Source of the DNA: Theobroma cacao
Taxonomy: Eukaryota > Streptophyta > Magnoliopsida > Malvales > Malvaceae
NCBI RefSeq assembly: GCF_000208745.1
Contig: NC_030851.1
Span: forward strand, 1,108,315-1,172,314
DNA: 64,000 nt
Reading direction: 5' to 3'
Each line of letters opens with the position of its first letter. Position 1 is the stretch's first letter. Below are positions 56,293 through 64,000 of this stretch, in pieces. A program made the position numbers and the translations under genes. The notes under the pieces are model-generated. The model made no database searches. It worked only from the letters and a program-made list of their open reading frames with translations, and was not told where the DNA came from.

Positions 56293-58379
56293 CTCGAGGG
56301 AAGCATGACTAAGAAAGTAGGAGTGTTGAGATTCGAAAGGAAAGGATTATTATCCTATATATTTATTTCACATAATGTTTAAATAAATTTTTTAAATTAT
56401 TTAAAAATGTTAAATAAATTTTTATTTTTATTATATTTAATTAAATAAATTTTATATTTTTATTTTAAATCAAATAAATTTTTTATAATTAATAATTAAT
56501 TACTATTAATTAAAATATATTTTATCATTTTATATTTATATATTACTGATATGATATTAATAAAAAAAGTAAAAAATACTACATAATTATGTTATTATAT
56601 CAAATTAATATATCATATCATTATCAATTATAATATATCAACATGTCATATCATCACTAATTATAATATGTCAATATATCACGTTAATATCACGTAATAT
56701 AAAATAACAAATGATATTTTAATTAAGTCAATCATTAGTTATAGTGGTTTATTTGACTTAAAATAAAAATATAAAAATTTATTTGATTCAAAATAAAAAT
56801 ATAAAAATATAAAAATTTATTTAATTTTTTAAAAATAATTTAAGATCTTTTCTAGATATTATGTCTATTTATTTTTATAAAGGTGATCATTTCCTAACTA
56901 TGTAACCTCTTTGTCACTTGGTTTAATAATTTAAGTACGGATGTTTTAGTTTTTCTCATATTAATTTTAATTAATTTAATCTCACATTTTAATTAAAAAT
57001 TAATTTAAGAGTAATTTACAATAAAATTTTATCTTTAATCTGGATGACACCATTTAGTGACCATCTAACTCGTTAAGGAAAATTAATATATTATTTTAAC
57101 ACTAAAATCCAACTCTCTCCCTCTATATATATGTATAAATATCTCAGAAATTCTACACAAATATTCCACTATGCATACAGGTTTTATTAATTGAGAACAA
57201 TATTGTTAATGAAAACCTGAATGCAAATTTTAATAGAAAAGTCACTTGATTTGTCAAAAATTCAAATAGTTATGTTGCCAATCACTATTTATATCTATTT
57301 ATCTTGTCCAGGCAAATCACGGACAAAATGCATGATATCTATTTATATTGGCTGGACATATCACATTAACTACTAAATACACAAAATTAACAAGCGATTG
57401 AGGTATATATGACTGATAAGAGCAGCAAAGGTCGCATGGAAAATCAAAGATTACAACTTTTCAATTGAAAGCAATAAATTTAAAAATTAGTAAAGAAATT
57501 GTAAATAAAATATTTTTTAAGAATGTACATTATGTGGAATTTTTTTCACGAAGAAAGCACATGAAAGTTATAAACCAATAATCATGATAGTTGAAAGCAC
57601 AATGAATGAAGTAATAAAATAATATGATATCATGGTTTCAAAAAAAATAATATCATGAATTTATTTTTACCATAAAAAAACAATGTTGATTGTTGACTTA
57701 AAGTTTCTTGGTGTTGGCACTAAATTTCTAGTCAATCAATTCTTTTACGGTGGAGATAAAACATCTTACATAATGGAAATCAAACATACAAAAAATAAAA
57801 AACAATGCAAAAGAACAAATTAAACTAAACTAAATCTTGAACATCAAGTAAATAATCAAGTTAAAACAAATAACAAACCAAATCAATCTGTAAAGCAAAA
57901 AAAAAAGTTAAATTCACAAAAGTTAAAAACAGTCAAATCACATGAAATAAGAAAAAAATGTAAAAGAAAATACAAAAGATAAAGAAATCAAGAAGAACAT
58001 CACCTCGCAAATCAATGAATAAAGAATGAATAAAAAGGCACCAGAAGAAAGAAACAAAACAAAAACAAAATTCAAAAAAAAAAAAAAAGAGCAGTGGAAA
58101 AAAGAGGAGAAGAAGATGAAATGAATAGAGTAAGTAAGCAATGAGAGAGGGCGGAGAAACCTGAAGAGGAAAAAATCTAGAAGCATGATAATGAAAAGTA
58201 CGTATTGTGGATACATCTCTTTTGTGAATCTATAAATATCAGCTGATTCTTAGCTATATATGACATGTCCCAACAGTGCGAAATCATTCCTGCTGTATTA
58301 TTAGCTATATAACACATGTCCCTAATTGTATGGGTATGGCATTTAGATTGCTCCAATAATCATTTTCACACAAAAATTG
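56293..58379. other. AT-rich intergenic region
   Basis: 56390-56900 is a nearly pure A/T stretch with mirrored ATTTATTTGA/TCAAATAAAT segments, probably a MITE whose ends I cannot set. 57000-58380 holds no recognisable gene; the minus-strand open frame at 57938-58216 is a product of purine-rich sequence. Confidence 0.4.
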
Positions 58380-58760
58380 TCTCTTCAAAAAAATAGCTCG
58401 AATGGTTGAAGTAAGTGAAATATGATACCTCAAAGTGTTCTGATCCACGATATTCGTACTCATCCGGCCCCTAAAAAAATAACAAACATATATAATTAAA
58501 GTAACATAATATAGTATAATGTAAAATCCAAAAAAAAAATATAAATATAAGGAAGGAAATTTAAACTATAAGATCAAAACAAAGTAAATTTAAGTTTTTT
58601 AAATTTTCAAAAACAATTTTAAATATTTTTATTAAAAATAAAAACAATTCTCCATTTATTTTACGACGTTTCAAATGGCTTTCGTTCCTAGAACCGCTTT
58701 ATCAGCTTTACGATGGAAAAGAAGTGAATCGCATGAGTTTCCGATTAAACCATAAAGGAT
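58380..58760 (-). pseudogene. TMX remnant with one micro-exon (42 nt)
   Basis: 58470-58429 lies between TTTTTTTAG and GTATCATATTTC and reads GPDEYEYRGSEHFE, 14 codons, open in phase 0. The neighbouring intron (AATAGCTCGAATGGTTGAAG, ATAACAAACATATATAATTA) is the familiar one. At 58650-58720 the first-exon leader (ACGACGTTTCAAATGG, CCGCTTTATCAGC) is recognisable, but the first exon itself is missing. Just a remnant. Confidence 0.45.
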
Positions 58761-59542
58761 GTTTCGCCTACAGTTTCCTGGACCTCAAAAAGGGGAATTC
58801 TTTTAGTCGGTGCCCGTTAAATAATTCAAAAAGAACATAAAAATACGAGAATGTAATTTTTTATGGAATTTATGTAGCGAAGAGTCAAGTCCATGAGAGG
58901 CACGTTTGTTCAATTGAGGTCGAAAGGACTTCAAGATGATGGACTGGGAATGGCTTGTGTGTGTGGTCTGTGCCCAGTCAGACCCACCTTGACAGTGAAA
59001 TTGAACATAACTATGAAGTTTACTCATTGGTAGGTGCTTTAAACGGAATATTTTGATTCTGTCCAACGATGGGAGTTGGTTGTCCCCTTCTAGAAAGAAA
59101 ACTATCATATCAGAATGAAATTTTTGATGATTCCGATCGAAAGCCTTTCTAGAACAATCATTAGACTTGTCTGAAAAATTGAGTGCCCAACTGATCACAA
59201 AGATATCTAAGATTGGCTTTTGTAAACTAGTAGCAAGAGGGAAACCAAGGAAATAATCAAGAACATCATTATCATTCCTTCAGAATTGAAGCAAACAATG
59301 GTGAAATGTCATCCATGGAGGAAAATTTCATCGTGTTTCTGAAGCATCGTCTTCTGCTACATTCAAAACCCACAATGTTGTGATGTTGGAGAGCAGCTAA
59401 TGTTGTCAGAACTAAAAAATACATTGCTGTGAGGAAACTGAAACCCAGGAACTAATAGCCTGCAAAAGCCAATAACGCCTAACTACAGTGAGGATTCATA
59501 TTCATAGAGTGCAGTCGGGTGCCTATTGAAAAATGAAAACAT
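58761..59542. other. Shared intergenic block
   Basis: Pieces of the block between TMX and the CCDC47-like gene (AAGATATCTAAGATTGGC, GTAGCAAGAGGGAAACCAAG, GGTGAAATGTCATCCATGG). The minus frame at 59198-58803 is not conserved in other copies. Confidence 0.4.
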
Positions 59543-59950
59543 CTAATGCCCACGGATCATCTTCATTCTTGGCATTGCTCTCTTCATCTGACGAGCACGA
59601 TCTTTTGCTTCTTTCTTGCGAACCGCTTCTGTACTGAGCTTTGCGATCAGCCTCCTCTAGCATCTGTTTCCTTTCTGCCTTCTTTTTCTGCAAGGCTTCT
59701 TGCCTAGCATTTTAAAGTTCTTTGTATGCCTCTTGAGGAGCCTTCACTCTAGCTGCTTCATTTTTGGATTGAGCCTGCAATAGGAAGTAAAGAAAAGTAA
59801 TGCACAATTTTAAGAACATTATCAAATTGACATTGTATATTTGATACAATAAAGTAACTTCCAGCTGACCCACCTGTGAGCTGAGCTTGCCCTGCCCAGT
59901 TAAATTGGTGTGGTATGGTACAAAAGCCACTAAGCGAATCATGCCAGCCA
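59543..59950 (-). pseudogene. CCDC47/DUF1682-like, last exons with true C-terminus
   Basis: The last exon, 59774-59543, reads EAARVKAPQEAYKEL, QNARQEALQKKKAERKQ after a stop, and finally TEAVRKKEAKDRARQMKRAM with a TAG, the charged, Lys/Met-rich tail of plant CCDC47-like proteins. Two lesions are visible: TAA replaces CAA after YKEL, and one extra base before TEAV shifts the frame. The preceding exon, from about 59950 to 59874, gives MIRLVAFVPYHTNLTG and ends at a normal donor. It is the only copy in the window that keeps the C-terminus, so it may lie nearest to the source arrangement. Confidence 0.7.
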
Positions 59951-60319
59951 TATGGCTGGCATCAGGGAGAGCTGAATTCTATGTATGATGACAGAATTTG
60001 GAGGAAATCAGTAATGATTCATCGATTGTTGTACCAGAAAATAATTTTTGAAATATATACTCAACCATCTTTATAGTCACCCCCTTTTCCTCTTAGTAAC
60101 CTAACTAATTAAATGCTGAGCAAAAAAAAAAAAAAACAAGCTAATTAATTCCTCCAGAGTAATTTCTAACCCCAATAATCACATGCTTTATACCAGCTGA
60201 CTTTACTGTCTATAGCAAACTGCGCTTAAACTCACAACCATGGATACATTGATAACGATAGAAAGCATTGTCAAGGTAGTACAGCAAAATTTGGCGGCTA
60301 AAACCTGATTGTGATTGTG
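59951..60319. other. EMB8-like 3' flank without the gene
   Basis: GGAGGAAATCAGTAATGATT at 60001 and following bases are the usual EMB8-like 3' flank, but the EMB8-like exons themselves are gone. An A-run lies at 60122-60136. Confidence 0.45.
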
Positions 60320-60850
60320 GCAAGCTATGGTACCACATGAACTTGATCAAGGCTACCGGCACTGCCCCCATATTGACCCGTGGGGTTTCCTCGTCTGTTC
60401 CTATCTTGCTTCTCCAAATATTTAGAGCACAAACAAACCGAAAGCAAGCCGATTGGCAAAGCACATGTATCGCAATGAGCGAGTAATGAGGGTGAGTTTT
60501 GGAGGAAAGATGGTCCAAAACCAATGAATGGAATTCCAGAGTAAAGTTGGTGATGAGGAAAACCCATGATTAAGCATCCTGCAGTGAAAGAATTGGTTAT
60601 TTAATGTTAGAAGACTAGACATTATAACTAATATAAAAGTACTTCTGGTTCGGATTAAATTTTGACCTTTAAACTCGAGCGATCGTGATTGTTACCGGCT
60701 CTGTTTAAACGAAGTTGGTCTTGCTCAAATACATCATCACCACCAGGTATTATCCTCTTTCTTTTTCTTGGAAGAAGGTAGCCAGCATTACCATTCCTCA
60801 TCTGAATTTCTTGTCTGCCCAAATCTGCTTAGACAAAATTACCAGGCGCT
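60320..60850 (-). pseudogene. TMX10: degenerate family member
   Basis: The membrane exon begins near 60578 with a TAA among the first codons (SWVFLITNFTLEF follows). An internal deletion joins the first hydrophobic segment (PHYSLIAI) to the region before the third (HVLCQSACFRF), removing the Trp/Arg loop and segment two. A cassette remnant like that of TMX9 (RKRKRI, QEIQMRNGNAGYLLP) occupies 60850-60680, with a stop where TMX9 has Ser/Glu. It borders the PWWP pseudogene, so the TMX array ends here within the window. Confidence 0.65.
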
Positions 60851-60869
60851 AGATCATTGAAAATCATGC

Positions 60870-63315
60870 TACGGTAAATGACCAAAGCTTAAGGGCTGGC
60901 ACAGATATTGACAGGGGAGAGGAAGTTGATTTAAGTATGGTGGAAGCAATGGATGTTGAAAACCAGAATTCTGATGCCAAAATTGTTGGTTGTGATGCAG
61001 AGCAAGATGTTAAAGTTCAAGAGATTCTATTAAAGTTGAGACAGTGGGCGTTGGCACTGAAAATCACAAAAATGCATGTGAAGGTTCAGAATTGTTGGGT
61101 CACCATAAAGATGCATTTGTTAGTAGTGATGGAGGTGAAGTATTGAAGGTCAATAACAATGTTTCAAACCAAATATCTACCTCTGTTGCTTCAGATAAGG
61201 TCTTACATTCCTCGGGAAATGAAGATCAGCTAGCTAAGAGTTCAGCTTCTGAGGATGATTCAGGTGTAGGGCAAGATATGTGTGTTGACGAACAAGTTAC
61301 TTGTGCTGAACAAGATGGTTTAGACCAAGTGCAAGAAATGGAAGTTGAAGAACATGATACTGATTCTGAACAGCCGACTAACATTGATGAAAAGACTGTC
61401 AAACGGACAGCTCTAAAGTCTGCGAGTGCAGTAAAGGTCCATCAAGCTAAGTACCGGCTGATGTCAGAGGAAGAAGGTGAGTTTTCTGTGCCTTGTTTAA
61501 TCTGGGGTAAGGTGAGGAGCCATCCATGGTGGCCAGGACAGATATTTGATCCATCAGATGCTTCCGAGAAGGCGGTGAAGTATCATAAGGAGGATTGCTT
61601 TTTGGTTGCCTACTTTGGGGATCGAACTTTTGCTTGGAATGAAGCATCCTTTTTGAAGCCATTTCGAACTCATATCTCTCAGATAGAGAAGCAGAGTAAT
61701 TCAGAGTCATTCCAGAATGCGGTCAATTGTGATTTCGAATAAGTCTCAAGACGGGTAGAGCTAGGTTTGGCTTGCTCTTGCATGCCGCAGGACGCCTATG
61801 ACAACATAACATTTCAAAAAGTTGAGAATACGGGATTTCAGCTAATCAAGTATAAGAGATGGTGTTGATGTGTCTTTGAGTGCTAGTTCTTTTGAACCTG
61901 ACAAATTAGTTGACTACATGAAAGCCTTAGCAGAGTCTCCATCTGGTGGGGGTGATTGGCTTGACCTTGTAGTTGCTGAAAGCCCAATTGTTGGCATTCT
62001 ATCGTTTAAAAGGTTATCATCAACCGCCCGAATTCCAATTCTGTGGAGGGTTAAATGAAAACGAAGCAAATACCGCACATTCTGAAGAGAATATGTACTT
62101 TGGCGAGGAAATTGAGCATACAACTCCTATGGATACAGTTGCGGAGCAAATTTCCACTGGCCAGGAGACTTCAAAATCTCAGAGAAGCTTTTTCCTTAAA
62201 CGTAAGCATAATCTGAGGGATGGATTATATCCTAGTAAAATGGAAAGAACCTTGTCTGAATTGATGGGTGAGACATTTTATTGTCCTGATATTGAAAATG
62301 GGACTGATGGGATAGCTAATAGGCTCCCTTCTTCATCATCTGGCAAGAAAAGAAAGGCTGTTGATTCCTTCGGCGACTCAGTGGTGCTGGAAGGGAGGAA
62401 GACAATTTCCCTTGCCAAAGTGTCTTCAACCACATCTCATTCCCCAAAGCCATCCTTCAAAATTGGTGAATGTATCCATAGAGCTACTAGCCCAATGACT
62501 GGATCTCCGTTGATTCCAAAGGGTAAGCTTGATGGAGGCAGTGAAAATCCTGCTGCAGATGGATATGATGTTCCCTTTGACAATTCTGAAGATGCCCAGC
62601 GAAAGAGGATGAATGTTACAACTGAATACTCATCACTGGATGAGTTGCTACCACAACTTCACTTGGCAGCAAGTGAGCCGATCACAAGTTACAGTTCTTT
62701 CAATAATTTTATTAGCTTTTTTTCTGATTTCAGAGACTCATTGGTTGTGGATCAGCTTCCTGGGGACAAAGCAGGTGGCAAAAGGAAGAAGTCACCCAAT
62801 TCTATCTTTGGGCCCCCAGGAACTTTTGAGTTTGAGGACATGAATGACACTTATTGGACAGACAGAATAGTCCAAAATCGTTCCGAAGAGCACCCATTAC
62901 ATGGAAATGGAAGGGGACAATATCAAATTGTGCCTGTTGAATTAAAGAAACCACTTCAAAAAGGCCGTAAGTCACGGAAACGATATTCTGATGTCAATCA
63001 TGATCTGACAGCAGAAAAACCCCCTGGCTGTGTTGATGAGAGGGCCCCAGCAGAACTTGTAATGAACTTCTCTGAGATTACTTCTGTTCCTTCAGAAACA
63101 AAGCTAAATAAGATGTTCAAGCACTTTGGACCATTAAAGGAATCTGAGACAGAAGTTGATCGTGAAACCTGCTGTGCCAGAGTTGTTTTTAGAAGATCAT
63201 CGGATGCAGAAGTTGCCTACAATAGTGCTGGAAAGTTCAACATCTTTGGGTCGGTGGCTGTAAATTATCAACTCACCTACACTATATCTGAATCATTCAA
63301 TTGTATGCTCCGACC
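60870..63315 (+). pseudogene. PWWP-domain protein (PDP-like), frameshifted
   Basis: The PWWP domain is clear: FSVPCLIWGKVRSHPWWPGQ at about 61480-61545, then HKEDCFLVAYFGDRTFAWNE and LKPFRTH. Next come VSRRVELGLACSCMPQDAYD, the DKLVDYMKALAESPSGGGD stretch, long Ser/Lys-rich parts, and near 63055-63285 an RRM-like fold (PAELVMNFSEITSVPSETKL through ARVVFRRSSDAEVAY). This is the architecture of plant PDP-type PWWP proteins, chromatin factors linked to histone-methylation control. Lesions: a frame change near 61040, TAA for Glu at 61740, further frame changes near 61850, near 61985 and near 63300. The N-terminal start is missing at the junction with TMX10. No introns are visible, which may be natural for the family. 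Confidence 0.85.
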
Positions 63316-64000
63316 CTAGCTGAGGAGAGTCCACTCATGGCTTCAGCCCTAGGTGGGGACCATGGACTTGTTGCCTCATCACTGAGTGAAAGTTCACTCA
63401 TTTCCGGAAGCCTAGGAGAGGAAGCTTCTTTCATGGTTTCAACCCTTGGTGAGGAAACTTTATCCATTGCTACAACTTTCCATGAGGAATCTTCAATGAT
63501 AGCCTCATCCTTTGGTGTATACACTTGGGCCATTCCCACAACCTTAGGTGATGGAACTTCAGTCATTGACACAACCATGTAAGAGGAAACATTGCCCATT
63601 GCCTCTACTACAGGTGAGGGAACTATGGGTGTTGCTACAACTATTGGTGACCAATCTTTTATGGTTGCCCACAACTGTAGGTGAACAATTTTCAACAGTT
63701 GTTACAACTATTAGTGAGCAAACCTCAACAGTTGCCACAACCATGGGTGAGGAAGATTCATTTATTGCCACAACCTTGAGCAAAGAAACTTCAACCATCA
63801 CCACAACCTTGGGTGAGGAAACCTCAATGGTTAATATAAGTCTAGGTGAGGAAACTTCAAGCATGGCTACCTTAGGTCATGAAACTCCTAGCATTCCCAC
63901 AAGCTTGGGTGAAGAAACTCCTAGCATTCCTACAAGCTTGGGTGAAGAAACTCCTAGCATTCTCACAACCTTGGATGAAGAAACGCCTAGCGTTCTCCCA
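63316..64000 (+). repeat. 33-bp tandem repeat coding an 11-residue unit, about 21 copies
   Basis: Units such as TTGGGTGAAGAAACTCCTAG and CATTCCTACAAGC encode L-G-E-E-T-S/P-S-I-A/P-T-T. About 21 units run to the window edge; one has 10 codons and one lacks a codon. The + frame is open at 63301-63579, then a TAA replaces the G of one unit, and one extra C near 63668 shifts the frame. The phase-matched frame starts with LYAPTLAEESPLMAS exactly where the PWWP frame fails, so the repeat is probably the C-terminal tail of the same protein. The last four units are almost identical, the first ones divergent. Confidence 0.7.

Noticed and set aside
57938..58216. 92-codon minus frame that looks like a membrane protein
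   Set aside because: The + strand is purine-rich (AAAGAA runs), so the minus frame is Phe/Ser/Leu by composition alone.
6405..60850. Resistance-gene (NLR or receptor) cluster
   Set aside because: Tandem duplication suggested it, but no NB-ARC, LRR, TIR or kinase motif is present anywhere in the window.
1..64000. tRNA, rRNA or other structural RNA genes
   Set aside because: I saw no tRNA A/B-box pair with cloverleaf pairing and no rRNA-like stretch; reading by eye, so short RNAs could be missed.

Overview
The window is nuclear DNA of a flowering plant, probably a woody eudicot. It is AT-rich, has GT/AG introns with plant-style T-rich acceptors, holds Copia, LTR, hAT-like and Mutator-like insertions, and carries pieces of plant genes: an EMB8-like alpha/beta hydrolase, a CCDC47/DUF1682-like protein, Sec61 beta and a PWWP-domain protein. 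The PWWP copy looks Citrus-like to me from memory only; species is not established. Five single-N joins show a draft assembly.

No housekeeping gene is intact. The window is a segmentally duplicated, rearranged array. The repeated block, read on the + strand, is: (1) 3' end of the EMB8-like gene (+), in six copies near 6.4-8.4, 16.9-20.5, 25.2-26.3, 36.4, 40.0-42.3 and 54.1-54.2 kb; (2) tail to tail with it, a minus-strand gene family here called TMX, ten copies or pieces near 8.8-11.1, 20.8-24.7, 26.7-31.9, 32.9-34.3, 37.0-37.9, 42.7-43.0, 44.4-48.8, 51.7-53.6, 54.7-55.6 and 60.3-60.9 kb; (3) a shared intergenic block; (4) last exons of a CCDC47-like gene (-), near 14.2, 32.5, 35.2 and 59.6 kb, with a flipped piece at 4.4 kb.

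TMX is the notable system. Its last exon encodes about 160 residues with three hydrophobic segments. Upstream lie acidic cassette exons of about 160-225 nt and micro-exons of 18-108 nt. Almost every exon-like segment starts and ends in phase 0 and is open in that phase. Introns between modules are strongly alike, whereas micro-exons differ greatly in sequence and in length by whole codons. TMX2 and TMX3 can be read as open multi-exon genes, TMX9 is a compact two-exon gene of 287 residues, and the others are broken. Function is unknown to me; a membrane protein with a diversifying soluble part is inference.

Mobile DNA fills the rest: a Copia fragment cut by another LTR (1-2817), a hAT-type element with 8-bp target duplication (3237-4130), hAT-like pieces (4139-4368, 5504-6330, 38619-39696), a 2.1-kb Mutator-type insertion with 9-bp duplication carrying a Sec61 beta copy (11489-13585), a solo LTR with 5-bp duplication (14478-15507) and a 2.3-kb LTR inside an EMB8 exon (17900-20209). 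Uninterrupted paralogues inside this same window serve as empty sites for several of them. The right end (60.87-64 kb) is a frameshifted PWWP-protein pseudogene that runs into about 21 copies of a 33-bp, 11-residue repeat.
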